Source of the DNA: Aeromicrobium piscarium
GTDB taxonomy: Bacteria; Actinomycetota; Actinomycetes; Propionibacteriales; Nocardioidaceae
Reading direction: 5' to 3'
DNA: 64,000 bases
NCBI RefSeq assembly: GCF_007421815.1
Contig: NZ_VLNT01000001.1
Span: forward strand, 437,137 to 501,136
Shown here: piece after piece, positions 43,509 through 53,669 of the stretch
How the letters are laid out: the number at the start of each line of letters is the position of its first letter
Numbering within the stretch: the first letter of the stretch is position 1
The notes under the pieces: generated by a model
What the model saw: the letters and a program-made list of their open reading frames with translations, nothing else
Told to the model about the DNA's origin: nothing
Database searches by the model: none
Translations under genes and position numbers: made by a program

Positions 43509-44504
43509 ATGTCTCTCAAGAAATTCACCGCTGCCGGCGCCGCGCTCGCTCTGTCATTGGGTCTCGCGGCCTGCGGGTCGGACGATCCCGCCGCCGAGGG
43601 CGATGCGGCTCCGACGCCGATCAGCGTCTACTACACGTCGCCATTGGCCGGATACTCGATCATCCAGGTGGCGGACGACCAGGATCTCTTCCCCGATGAC
43701 ATCGATGTGTCGGTGGAGGGCGGAGACTCCACCGTCGGCGTCACCCTCGCCTCCAGCGGGCGCGTGCAGATGTACCTCAACACCGCCCCGATGACCGAGA
43801 ACATCGCGCACGGGGGAGCGGCCCTCGCCTGGGCCGCCACCTGGACCGAGGGCATGAACACGCTCTTCATCGGTCGCAACGGGGTCGAGTCCCTCGAGGA
43901 CATGAAGGGACGCTCGCTCGGCATCGTGCAGCCGGGGCTCACCCTCTCGGTGATCGCCAACGACGCGCTGATCGACGCTGGTCTCTCCCAGGACGACTAC
44001 AAGTCGGTCTCCCTCGGCACCGTGCCGGCGCTGGCCGGGGCCTTCGCCGCCGGCACGGTCGACGGGGTCGTGCTCGATCGCATCACCGCCCAGCGACTGC
44101 TCTCGGAGGTCGACGGCTCGGTGGAGCTCTTCGACTACTACGACGGAACCCCCTTCGTCGGCAGTGGCGTCAGTGTGAACACCGACTGGCTCGAGGAGAA
44201 TCCCGAGGCGGCGACCTCCTTCCTCGAAGGCCTCCAGGCCGCCCTCGACTTCATGAGCGAGAACCCTGAGGAAGCCAAGAAGTCGATCAGCGCGATGACG
44301 GGTATCACCGATGCCGCTGCACTCGACGCCGCCTATCAGGACTTCATGGATCACTCCACCGACACGCTGATGCCGGTCTCCGAGGAGCAGATGAACGCCT
44401 CGATGAGGATGCTCCGCAATGAGGGCAATGACTGGGCCACGGACGAGTTCGGTGCCTCCGTCGTCATCGACCCGTCCTATGTCGAGCAGGCGCTCGAGCG
44501 GTGA
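43509..44504 (+). CDS. ABC transporter substrate-binding lipoprotein, NMT1/SsuA-like
   Basis: 331 residues. The signal sequence MSLKKFTAAGAALALSLGL ends in the lipobox LAAC, so the mature protein is anchored on the outer face of the membrane. The two-lobe fold shows the family pattern: YYTSPLAGYSIIQVADDQ, SLEDMKGRSLGIVQPG and FAAGTVDGVVLDR, as in binding proteins for sulfonates, nitrate and thiamine precursors. The start at 43509 gives a proper signal peptide; the longer frame from 43431 would not. Substrate unknown; the downstream genes suggest a cyclic organic acid or alcohol. Confidence 0.9.
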   Translation: MSLKKFTAAGAALALSLGLAACGSDDPAAEGDAAPTPISVYYTSPLAGYSIIQVADDQDLFPDDIDVSVEGGDSTVGVTLASSGRVQMYLNTAPMTENIAHGGAALAWAATWTEGMNTLFIGRNGVESLEDMKGRSLGIVQPGLTLSVIANDALIDAGLSQDDYKSVSLGTVPALAGAFAAGTVDGVVLDRITAQRLLSEVDGSVELFDYYDGTPFVGSGVSVNTDWLEENPEAATSFLEGLQAALDFMSENPEEAKKSISAMTGITDAAALDAAYQDFMDHSTDTLMPVSEEQMNASMRMLRNEGNDWATDEFGASVVIDPSYVEQALER

Positions 44505-45349
44505 GCGCGGTGACCATCGAGACGCCCCCGGCGACCGCCGGACCAGCACCGGGAAGGCGGCGGCGCACGCGTAAGCCCGCCTCGCGCTCCGCCCTCTCCA
44601 CCCGCAGCCGACTGCTCCTCGGCGGAGCCGGACTGGTCGGCGTCATCGCGCTCTGGGAGATCGCCAGCAGGCTCGGGTGGGTCGACCCGCTCGTGGCGAG
44701 CTCACCCTCGGGAGTGGCCACCAGTGCGGTCGACCTGATCGAGAACGGCACCCTGCTACCGGCCATGGGATCCACCTTGCGGCTGTTCCTCATCGGCTTC
44801 GGCATCTCGCTGGGAGCCGGGCTCATCATCGGCACCCTGTGCGGCTGGTACCAGCGGATCGACGCGGTCCTCGACCCGTGGATCTCGATCCTCTACGCCA
44901 GTCCACGCATCGCCTTCCTGCCCCTGATCGCCGTCTGGTTCGGGCCGGGCTTCCTCGGCCAGCTCGTCGTCGTGATCCTGATCGCCGTCTTCCCGATCAT
45001 CATCAACGTGGCCTCCGGGGTGCGGGCGATCGACCGCGACCACCTCCGGATGGCACAGAGCTTCGGCGCCACCAATCGCGACGTGCTGCTCAAGATCGCG
45101 CTTCCCGGCGCGATCCCCGCCGTCGCCTCGGGCATCAAACAGGGCATGATGCAGGGCCTTCTCGGCGTGGTCGTCGCGGAGTACTTCCTCGGTAACACGG
45201 GCATCGGCGGACTGATCTTCCAGGCCGGCCTGATGCTGCGCACCGGTGAGGCGCTGCTCGGCGCGGTCATCTTCGCCGCCGCGGCACTCGCCCTGTCCTC
45301 CGCGCTGCGCAAGGTCGAGTCCAAGCTCGACCGCTGGCGCACCGCCTGA
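44501..45349 (+). CDS. ABC transporter permease, SsuC/TauC-like
   Basis: 282 residues with a basic N-terminus and six membrane helices. The cytosolic coupling motif is visible: MAQSFGATNRDVLLKIALPGAIPAVASGI (EAA loop). GTG start overlapping the binding-protein stop (GTGA). Its end is followed by GAAAGGAGA and the ATPase gene. Confidence 0.92.
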   Translation: MSAVTIETPPATAGPAPGRRRRTRKPASRSALSTRSRLLLGGAGLVGVIALWEIASRLGWVDPLVASSPSGVATSAVDLIENGTLLPAMGSTLRLFLIGFGISLGAGLIIGTLCGWYQRIDAVLDPWISILYASPRIAFLPLIAVWFGPGFLGQLVVVILIAVFPIIINVASGVRAIDRDHLRMAQSFGATNRDVLLKIALPGAIPAVASGIKQGMMQGLLGVVVAEYFLGNTGIGGLIFQAGLMLRTGEALLGAVIFAAAALALSSALRKVESKLDRWRTA

Positions 45350-45374
45350 CCCTCCCGACAGAAAGGAGACGACC

Positions 45375-46163
45375 ATGGCTGACCCCATTGTCCGCGTCGA
45401 CGACCTCGTCGTGTCGTTCCCCAGCCGGACCAGCAAGACCCCGGTGGAGGTGATCTCCGGTGCCGATCTCACGGTCGAACGCGGATCGTGTGTCGTGATC
45501 ATCGGCCCCTCAGGCTGCGGCAAGAGCACCATCTTGAGCTGCATCGCCGGGCTGACGCCCTATGCGGGCGGCTCCATCACCGTCGACGGCGATCGCGTCG
45601 ACGGTCCGGACGACCACTCCTCGGTGGTCTTCCAGCACGCCTCGCTGCTGCCCTGGCGGACCGTGCTCGGCAATGTCGAGTTCGGTCTGGAATCGCGGCG
45701 GCAGATCCCGAAAAAGGAGATCAGGGCACGAGCGATGGAGGCCATCGAGGCGGTCGGCCTGGCCGGCTACGAGGACCACCATCCGCACCAGATCTCCGGC
45801 GGCATGCAACAACGCGTCAACCTCGCCCGTGCCTTCGCGGTGCGCGCGCCGCTGACGCTCATGGACGAACCCTTCGGCGCCCTGGACGCCCTCACCAAGG
45901 AGCTCATGCAGGACGAGCTGATCCGGCTCATGTCCATGGTCTCCAGCAGCACCGTGTTCATCACCCACGACATCCGCGAGGCCATCTACCTCGGCGACAA
46001 GATCCTCGTGATGTCGGCCCGCCCCGGCACCATCATCGCCGAGTTCGACAGCCCCTTCGGAGCCGATCGCACCCGCGCCATGACCGAGGACCGACGCTTC
46101 GACGAGCTCGAGAGCTCGCTGCGCGATCTCCTCGGCCACACCACAGAAGAGGTCCTCACATGA
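45375..46163 (+). CDS. ABC transporter ATPase, SsuB/TauB-like
   Basis: 262 residues. Walker A GPSGCGKST, Q-loop VVFQHASLLPWRTV, signature ISGGMQQRVN, Walker B LTLMDEPFGALD and the switch histidine in FITHDIREA are intact. It powers the importer formed with the two preceding genes. GAAAGGAGA before the ATG. The stop overlaps the SDR gene (ATGA). Confidence 0.95.
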   Translation: MADPIVRVDDLVVSFPSRTSKTPVEVISGADLTVERGSCVVIIGPSGCGKSTILSCIAGLTPYAGGSITVDGDRVDGPDDHSSVVFQHASLLPWRTVLGNVEFGLESRRQIPKKEIRARAMEAIEAVGLAGYEDHHPHQISGGMQQRVNLARAFAVRAPLTLMDEPFGALDALTKELMQDELIRLMSMVSSSTVFITHDIREAIYLGDKILVMSARPGTIIAEFDSPFGADRTRAMTEDRRFDELESSLRDLLGHTTEEVLT

Positions 46164-46942
46164 ACGACGTCCACGACCGCACCGTCATCGTCACCGGAGC
46201 CAGCGGAGGGATCGGCCGCTCGATCGCGGTCGACGCCGCACGGCACGGATGGCATGTGGTCCTCGCCAGCCGCGCGAGGGACGGGCTGGAGGCCACCGCC
46301 GAACGCATCCACGCCGACGGGGGAGCGGCCTCGATCCACCCCCTCGACGTCACCGATGCCGACCAGATCGAGGGCCTGCGCCGCCAACTGGCCGATGACG
46401 GGCGTACGGTGCACGGCCTGGTCAACAACAGCGGCATCGCCGGGCCCTCGCGTCCGCTGTGGGAGATCGAGGACGGCGAGTGGGATGCGTGCATCGCAGT
46501 CAACCTGCGCGGGGTGTTCCTCATGTGCCGGGCCTTCCTGCCCGCGATGATCGAGGCCGGTGCCGGATCGGTGGTCAACATCGGATCGATCTCCGGCAAG
46601 AACCCCCTGCTCCATCGGTCTGCGTACACGGCGAGCAAAGCCTCCCTCATCGGGCTGACGAAGACCGCCGCGGCCGATGCGGGCCCGCGGGGCGTCCGGG
46701 TCAACCTCGTCTCGCCCGGCGGCGTCGCCGGCGAGCGGCTCGACTGGGTGATGGAGAAGCAGTCCGAGGCCCTCGGCCAACCGCAACAGGCGATCCGCGA
46801 ACGACTCACCAGCCAGTCGGCGCTCCACCGCTTCGTCGAGCCCGAGGAGGTCGCCGCCGCAGTGACCTTCCTGCTCTCGGACGAGGCCGCCGGCATCACC
46901 GGTATCGACGTCACGGTCGCCGCCGGCTTCGTCATGAACTGA
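46160..46942 (+). CDS. SDR family oxidoreductase of the ABC operon
   Basis: 260 residues: TGASGGIG cofactor motif, NNSG, a serine in NIGSISGKN, YTASK with the catalytic Tyr-Lys, and TGIDVTVAAGFVMN at the end. Probably an alcohol dehydrogenase or ketone reductase acting on the imported compound. Coupled to the ATPase gene by ATGA, which ties catabolism to uptake. Confidence 0.9.
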   Translation: MNDVHDRTVIVTGASGGIGRSIAVDAARHGWHVVLASRARDGLEATAERIHADGGAASIHPLDVTDADQIEGLRRQLADDGRTVHGLVNNSGIAGPSRPLWEIEDGEWDACIAVNLRGVFLMCRAFLPAMIEAGAGSVVNIGSISGKNPLLHRSAYTASKASLIGLTKTAAADAGPRGVRVNLVSPGGVAGERLDWVMEKQSEALGQPQQAIRERLTSQSALHRFVEPEEVAAAVTFLLSDEAAGITGIDVTVAAGFVMN

Positions 46943-46981
46943 ATCCCCCATCTCACACCCGCACCGCAGAGGAGAACCACC

Positions 46982-47860
46982 ATGCCGAAGATCACCCAGC
47001 TGCTGGACGGCATCCCCGCCGTCTCCGACCAGGGACAGGTCGGATTCTGCGCCGTGGCGCTGATCGAGGGCGAGGACCGCGATGGAGCCCTCCGGCGCAT
47101 CGTCGTCGACACGGCCCACTGCGGCCGCCGTGTCCTCCTGGTCGACTCGCTGGCCAAGCTCGGTCTGAGCACCCTCGACATCGACTATGTGCTGAGCACC
47201 CATGCGCACTGGGATCACATGCAGAACATCGACCTGTTCAGCAACGCCACGATGCTCATGCACGGTGAGGAGCGCAGGTACGCGCACGATCCGGCCGTCG
47301 ACGACTGGGCGACCCCGTCGTGGACGGGATATGTGCTCGAGCAGCTCCCGATCCAGGAGGTCGGCGAGGGGCACGAGATCATCCCGGGTGTCAGCGTGAT
47401 GGAGATGGCCGGACACACCGTCGGCAGTATCGGCGCGACCGTCGAGACCGAGGAGGGACTCGCCGTCCTCACCTCCGATGCCTTCCATCTCGCCTCGGTG
47501 GCCAAGACCAAGGTCAACCCGCTGGTGTTCTGGGATGAGAAGGCGGCGACGGCCTCCATCGAACGGGTCATCGAGACGGCCGATCTCATCTATCCGGGCC
47601 ACGACGCACCGTTCCGCGTACTCGCCGGCGGCGAGGTGGAGTATCTCAAGACGCTGTCCTTCGGCATCGCCGGCATGAAACCCGCCGAACTCTCGGTCGA
47701 GCAGGCGCTGCCGCCCACGATGATGCCGGGACGACAGGATCCGGCGCGTATCGAGGAGTGGCGCCGGCGGGGTGCGGAGCGCATCGACGAACGGAGCCCC
47801 GTCGCCTACGACGCGGGCCTGGCCCCGGTGCCGTCCCACGACTGGGAATTCGTCAAGTGA
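46982..47860 (+). CDS. Metallo-beta-lactamase-fold hydrolase
   Basis: 292 residues. The metal motif THAHWDH (HxHxDH) is at about residues 73-79, with further ligands in EMAGHTVGS, LTSDAFH and IYPGHDAPF. Overall closest in style to N-acyl-homoserine lactonases and related lactone hydrolases. It may open a lactone arising in the pathway, for example after ring oxidation; a quorum-quenching function cannot be excluded. GAGGAGAA precedes the ATG. Confidence 0.88.
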   Translation: MPKITQLLDGIPAVSDQGQVGFCAVALIEGEDRDGALRRIVVDTAHCGRRVLLVDSLAKLGLSTLDIDYVLSTHAHWDHMQNIDLFSNATMLMHGEERRYAHDPAVDDWATPSWTGYVLEQLPIQEVGEGHEIIPGVSVMEMAGHTVGSIGATVETEEGLAVLTSDAFHLASVAKTKVNPLVFWDEKAATASIERVIETADLIYPGHDAPFRVLAGGEVEYLKTLSFGIAGMKPAELSVEQALPPTMMPGRQDPARIEEWRRRGAERIDERSPVAYDAGLAPVPSHDWEFVK

Positions 47861-48825
47861 ACGAGCCGGAAGAGGACACCGCCCAGACCGTCCACGCAGC
47901 CGCCGAGCGGTATCGCAACTGGGGCCGCTGGGGTCCGGACGATCAACGCGGGACGCTCAACTTCATCACCCCCGACAAGGTGCTCGAGGCCGCGAGCCTC
48001 GTGCGCCGCGGCGATGTCGTCTCACTGGCGCTGCCCTTCGACGCCACCGGACCACAGACCGGGGAGCTCGGCCGCGTCAACCCACTGCACACGATGACCT
48101 TCACCGGAACGGATGCCGCTGCCGGGGTGCAGGACTTCCTCCCGCACGGCTTCGGCGCCGCCGATGACACGATCACCATGCCGTTGCAGTGCGGCACCCA
48201 GTGGGACGGTCTCTCGCACATCTTCGACCGCGGCAGGATGTGGAACGGGTACCCGGCCACGGACGTCACCGGACTCGACGGAGCACGGCGCAACGGTATC
48301 GAGCAGGTGGCCGACGGATTCGTCTCGCGCGGCGTGCTGCTCGACCTCGCGCGGCACTGCGGTCTGTCCTCGCTCGACCCCGGTTTCGCGATCACCGAGC
48401 GGCTGCTGCTCGAGTGCATCGACGCCCAGGGTGAGAGCGCACGCATCGGCCGGGGAGACATCGTCCTGGTGCGCACCGGCTTCCTCGGGGCACGCCGGCG
48501 GGACGGCTGGGGCGACTACGCCGGCGGTGACGCGCCGGGTCTGTCCTTCGACACCGCCGATTGGCTGTATCGCACGGAGATCGCGGCGATCGCCACCGAC
48601 ACCTGGGGCGTGGAGGTGCGGCCCAACGAGCTGGCGGACTCCTTCCAGCCGTTGCATCAGGTGATGGTGCCGAACATGGGGCTCTTCGTGGGGGAGATCT
48701 TCGCCCTCGACGACCTGGCCGCGCGCTGCGCGGGGGACGGCGTGTACGACTTCCTCTTCGTGGCTCCTCCCTTGCCCGTGACCGGCGCCGTCGGCAGCCC
48801 GGCCAATCCGCAGGCGATCAGGTGA
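47857..48825 (+). CDS. Cyclase-family hydrolase (kynurenine formamidase-like)
   Basis: 322 residues. The family core is PLQCGTQWDGLSHIFDRGRMWNG, corresponding to the HxGTHxDxPxH metal motif in a variant form, together with GRGDIVLVRTGFLG and DTWGVEVRPNE. Members hydrolyse cyclic amides, lactones or formyl groups and occur in catabolism of aromatic or alicyclic compounds. GTG start overlaps the preceding stop (GTGA). The first histidine of the classical motif is not seen (QCGTQ instead of HxGTH), as in a known subgroup of longer proteins. Confidence 0.85.
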   Translation: MNEPEEDTAQTVHAAAERYRNWGRWGPDDQRGTLNFITPDKVLEAASLVRRGDVVSLALPFDATGPQTGELGRVNPLHTMTFTGTDAAAGVQDFLPHGFGAADDTITMPLQCGTQWDGLSHIFDRGRMWNGYPATDVTGLDGARRNGIEQVADGFVSRGVLLDLARHCGLSSLDPGFAITERLLLECIDAQGESARIGRGDIVLVRTGFLGARRRDGWGDYAGGDAPGLSFDTADWLYRTEIAAIATDTWGVEVRPNELADSFQPLHQVMVPNMGLFVGEIFALDDLAARCAGDGVYDFLFVAPPLPVTGAVGSPANPQAIR

Positions 48826-48831
48826 GGCGCC

Positions 48832-50340
48832 ATGGTCAACATCGCTGAACGGGTCTGGGACGTGGCGCGATCGACGCCGCGGCGACTGGCCCTGCGATCC
48901 CCCCGGGAGATCTCCTATGGGCAGCTGAGAGCAGCCAACCAACGCGTCGCCGCCACGGTCCTGGCCTCCGGGCGAGGGCCCCACGATCGTGTCCTGTTGA
49001 TCGCTCCCTCCGTGCCGGAGTTCCCAGAGGTCTACTACGGGCTCCACGCGGCCGGGTGCACCGTCGTCACGATGAACACGATGTCGACGGCCCACGAGAT
49101 CGGATACGTCCTCGACGACTCGGGGGCCGACCTGGTCATTGTGTGGCACGAACACGTCCGTGCCGCCGCGGAGGCCGCCGGCGGGCGCGACATCGAGGTC
49201 TGGGAGCTGGGGGAGGGCACGGAGATGGACGGCGCCCCCGCCGCACCTGGAGGGGCGACGGAGGCCTTCGAACACGATCCACAGGACACGGTCGTCATCC
49301 TGTACACGTCGGGAACGACCGGGCAGCCGAAGGGCGCCGAACTGACGGCGGCCAATCTCGTCGACACGGCCGACTCCTTCCGTCCGGTCCTCAACCTCAC
49401 GAGCGAGGACCGTCTCGGCACCGCGCTGCCGCTCTTCCACGTCTTCGGCCAGGCGGCGTGCATGAACACCTTCCTCGCCGCGGGCGCCTCCCTCTCGCTG
49501 GTGCACCCCTTCGATCCCGACGCCCTGCTCCGGCTGATGCGCGATGAGCGGCTGACCGCCCTCGCCGGGGTACCGACGATGTGGAATGCCATGCTGCACG
49601 CGCGGACCGCACTGGCTCCCGGTGACGTCGCCTCGATGCGGATCGCGCTGTCCGGCGGGGCGTCGCTGCCGGCCGAGGTGATCGAGCGCTTCGCCGACCG
49701 CTTCGGGTGCGCGATCCTCGAGGGCTATGGGCTCACCGAGTCCACGGGTGCGGCGACCTTCAATGACGTCAACCGCGAGCAGCGGGTGGGCACCGTCGGC
49801 CCGGCGTTGCCCGGAACGAGCCTGCAGGTGCGCCGTCCGGACGGCGCATGTGCGGACGAGGACGAGGTCGGTGAGATCCTCATGTCGGGTCCGACGGTCA
49901 TGAAGGGGTACTGGAACAGGCCCGAGGCCACCGCGGAGGCCCTCGACGGCGACTGGCTGCGGACCGGGGACCTCGGATCCCTCGACGCGGACGGCTATCT
50001 GCGCATCGTCGACCGCTCGAAGGACCTCATCATCCGCGGCGGATACAACGTGTACCCGCGCGAGGTCGAGGAGGTGCTCTACCGCCACCCGGACATCGTC
50101 GAGGTCGCGGTCGTGGGCGTGCCGGACGGCTATTACGGCGAGGAGGTCGCCGCCGTCATCGTCGCCTCCCCGGGGGTCGAGCTCGACGGTGAGGAGATCA
50201 CCCGCTGGACGAAGGGCTACCTGTCGTCCTACAAGGTCCCGCGTGTGTTCTCCTTCGTCGACCAGCTGCCGAAGGGCGCTACCGGCAAGATCCTCAAGCG
50301 GTCCATCGACCGCGAGGCGCTCGTCGCGAGGCGCGAGTGA
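48832..50340 (+). CDS. Acyl-CoA ligase (AMP-forming), ABC operon
   Basis: 502 residues, ANL superfamily, with ILYTSGTTGQPKGAE, EGYGLTESTGA, DLIIRGGYNVYPREVEE and the catalytic lysine in PKGATGKILKR. It is clearly paralogous to the ligase at 22240-23751, agreeing through long stretches such as DRLGTALPLFHVFGQA. It should activate the acid product of the upstream enzymes. A TetR gene follows, again as in the sulfatase operon. Confidence 0.92.
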   Translation: MVNIAERVWDVARSTPRRLALRSPREISYGQLRAANQRVAATVLASGRGPHDRVLLIAPSVPEFPEVYYGLHAAGCTVVTMNTMSTAHEIGYVLDDSGADLVIVWHEHVRAAAEAAGGRDIEVWELGEGTEMDGAPAAPGGATEAFEHDPQDTVVILYTSGTTGQPKGAELTAANLVDTADSFRPVLNLTSEDRLGTALPLFHVFGQAACMNTFLAAGASLSLVHPFDPDALLRLMRDERLTALAGVPTMWNAMLHARTALAPGDVASMRIALSGGASLPAEVIERFADRFGCAILEGYGLTESTGAATFNDVNREQRVGTVGPALPGTSLQVRRPDGACADEDEVGEILMSGPTVMKGYWNRPEATAEALDGDWLRTGDLGSLDADGYLRIVDRSKDLIIRGGYNVYPREVEEVLYRHPDIVEVAVVGVPDGYYGEEVAAVIVASPGVELDGEEITRWTKGYLSSYKVPRVFSFVDQLPKGATGKILKRSIDREALVARRE

Positions 50341-50403
50341 CCGCGCGGACGTCCGCGGCCGGTCTCGGGCGAAGCGACGTGCAGGGCGCGGCACCATGGG
50401 AAC

Positions 50404-51108
50404 ATGGACGCCATGGGACGCCCCAGCGATGATGACGGAGGTGCTCGTTCGCCGCGCCGGGTGACACCGCGGCCCGCGAACCACCGCTCGCTGTCGGCGC
50501 GCGCCCGCCGCACCCGCGCCGATCTCATCGCCGCCGCCCGGATCGTCTTCGAACGGGACGGATACACCGACTCGCGGATCGTGGACATCACCGCGCTGGC
50601 CGACAGCTCCGCCGGCACCTTCTACACCTATTTCGAGGACAAGGAGCAGATCCTCAAGGAGGTCCTCAAAGAGGCTCAGGAGGAGATGCTGCACACGGCG
50701 GACTTCGGTCTCGGGCAGTTCGACCGGGAGCCGGCGGAGGCGCTGCGCGACGGTCTGCGGGCGTACCTGACCTTCTACCGCGACAACGTCCGCCTGATGC
50801 TGCTCATCGAACAGGTGGCCGGTATCGACGCGGAGTTCCGCACCTCGCGCCGCGAACGCGAGATCGCCAATCACCTGCGCAATGCCGAGTCCATCCGCCG
50901 GTGGAAGGAACGCGACGGGGAGGTCGATCCGAAGACCATGCTGCTGACGGTCAACGCCCTCTCGGCCATGACCAACAAGATGGCGTACAACAGCTTCGCC
51001 GTGGAGGGGCGCGAGGACTTCGACGAGGTGGTCGAGACCGTGCTGAGCCTCTGGGTCATGGCCTTCGGTCTGGGCGCCGGGCAGCTGGCGGTCGACGACC
51101 GGCGCTGA
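50404..51108 (+). CDS. TetR family regulator of the ABC operon
   Basis: 234 residues. Helix-turn-helix: RTRADLIAAARIVFERDGY and DITALADSSAGTFYTYFEDKEQIL, then EEMLHTADFG and LMLLIEQVAGIDAEF, matching the TetR proteins at 23755 and 37988. The N-terminus has about 35 disordered, basic residues; the ATG at 50413 is an alternative start. Probably controls the operon from the site at 43429 (inference). Confidence 0.9.
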   Translation: MDAMGRPSDDDGGARSPRRVTPRPANHRSLSARARRTRADLIAAARIVFERDGYTDSRIVDITALADSSAGTFYTYFEDKEQILKEVLKEAQEEMLHTADFGLGQFDREPAEALRDGLRAYLTFYRDNVRLMLLIEQVAGIDAEFRTSRREREIANHLRNAESIRRWKERDGEVDPKTMLLTVNALSAMTNKMAYNSFAVEGREDFDEVVETVLSLWVMAFGLGAGQLAVDDRR

Positions 51109-51122
51109 CCTCGGCTCGCGCG

Positions 51123-51166
51123 ACGACGAGGGGCGCCCCACCGATCGGTGGGGCGCCCCTCGTCGT
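51123..51166. terminator. Perfect 44-bp palindrome, bidirectional terminator
   Basis: The 22-base arm ACGACGAGGGGCGCCCC continuing ACCGA is followed at once by its exact complement, with no unpaired loop bases in DNA. It lies between the convergent TetR and citrate synthase genes. Confidence 0.85.
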
Positions 51167-51180
51167 GGGTCAGGCCGCTG

Positions 51181-52476
<1,296 letters not shown>

Positions 52477-52589
52477 GTTGGGTCTCCTGTGACGTAAGAC
52501 GGTTCTGCGGTCTCGTGGTGGGACAGCACCTCTAACGTAGTGGTCGTGCTCACATGGCGCGATTCTGGGTCCGCGACAGGGACCCCGTT

Positions 52590-52619
52590 TTGACCCAGTT
52601 GGGGTCCGACAGTTAGGCT
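52590..52619 (+). promoter_or_regulatory. Promoter of rplM-rpsI
   Basis: TTGACC (52590-52595) and TAGGCT (52614-52619) with 18 bases between. Predicted start near 52626, a leader of about 75 bases. The gap 52477-52700 holds this and presumably the divergent gltA promoter, which I could not pin down. Confidence 0.6.
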
Positions 52620-52700
52620 TGGACGTCGTGGTGCCTGCGGCATCAGCCGTGCCGCGCCCACACCGAATCCAGCAACACCGACAAGCGAGAAGGTCACGCC

Positions 52701-53144
52701 GTGCGCACGTACAGCCCGAAGCCCGCTGACATCGACCGTCAGTGGCATGTCATCGATGCCGAGGACGTCGTTCTCGGCCGTCTCGCCGTCCAGGCGGCGA
52801 CGCTGCTGCGCGGCAAGCACAAGCCGACCTACGCTCCGCACGTCGATGGTGGCGACTTCGTCATCATCGTCAATGCGGACAAGGTGGCGCTGTCGGGCAA
52901 GAAGCGTTCGGACAAGAACGTGTACCGCCACAGCGGCTACCCCGGTGGCCTGAAGCAGACCGCCTACGGAGACCTCCTCGAGAAGGATGCCCGCAAGGCG
53001 ATCGAGAAGTCGGTCCGCGGCATGCTGCCCAAGAACCGTCTGGGCCGTCAGCTCATCACCAAGCTGAAGGTCTACGCCGGCCCGGAGCACCCGCACGCCG
53101 CCCAGAAGCCCCAGTCCTTCGAGATCGCGCAGATCTCCCAGTAA
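52701..53144 (+). CDS. rplM: Ribosomal protein uL13
   Basis: 147 residues with [29 protein letters not shown] and later [14 protein letters not shown] and MLPKNRLGR, all typical. GTG start, behind GAGAAGG. It is an early large-subunit assembly protein. rpsI follows 20 bases later, the usual pair. Confidence 0.97.
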   Translation: MRTYSPKPADIDRQWHVIDAEDVVLGRLAVQAATLLRGKHKPTYAPHVDGGDFVIIVNADKVALSGKKRSDKNVYRHSGYPGGLKQTAYGDLLEKDARKAIEKSVRGMLPKNRLGRQLITKLKVYAGPEHPHAAQKPQSFEIAQISQ

Positions 53145-53164
53145 GCGAGAAGAGCAGGTTCACC

Positions 53165-53662
53165 GTGGCTGAGACCACCACCGAAGACGCCCAGTACACC
53201 GCCAACGCCGAGGGTGTCGCCTACACCTCGGAGACCTCCCCGAGCGTCGGCTCGACGGACAAGCCGTCCATCATCGCTCCCGCCAGCGCCACCGGCCGCC
53301 GCAAGGAGGCCGTCGCTCGTGTGCGGATCTTCCCGGGCACCGGCACCTGGACGGTCAACGGCAAGCCGCTCGAGGAGTACCTGCCCAACAAGCTGCACCA
53401 GCAGATCGCCAAGGAGGCCCTCGCGGCCACCGGTCTGCAGGAGTCCTTCGACGTCATCGCGCGTGTCGACGGCGGCGGCATGACCGGTCAGGCCGGCGCG
53501 CTGCGCCTCGGTGTTGCCCGTGCGCTGAACGCGGTCGACCTCGAGGCCAACCGTCCCACGCTCAAGAAGGCCGGACTCCTCACGCGCGATGCGCGCATCA
53601 AGGAGCGCAAGAAGGCCGGTCTCAAGAAGGCCCGCAAGGCGCCGCAGTACAGCAAGCGCTGA
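53165..53662 (+). CDS. rpsI: Ribosomal protein uS9
   Basis: 165 residues. The first 40 or so are an acidic Thr/Ser-rich extension common in actinobacteria; the core starts [17 protein letters not shown] and the basic tail ends [12 protein letters not shown], the residues that touch P-site tRNA. GTG start at 53165. glmM begins seven bases after its stop. Confidence 0.96.
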   Translation: MAETTTEDAQYTANAEGVAYTSETSPSVGSTDKPSIIAPASATGRRKEAVARVRIFPGTGTWTVNGKPLEEYLPNKLHQQIAKEALAATGLQESFDVIARVDGGGMTGQAGALRLGVARALNAVDLEANRPTLKKAGLLTRDARIKERKKAGLKKARKAPQYSKR

Positions 53663-53669
53663 TCCACTG

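Noticed and set aside
48022-51141. A minus-strand open frame of more than 1000 codons
   Set aside because: It lies opposite the cyclase, ligase and TetR genes and its translation is low-complexity His/Arg/Gly/Asp-rich, the usual shadow of GC-rich coding sequence.
51123-51166. The 44-bp perfect palindrome as a special regulatory site
   Set aside because: It lies between two convergent genes right after their stop codons; a bidirectional terminator explains it fully.
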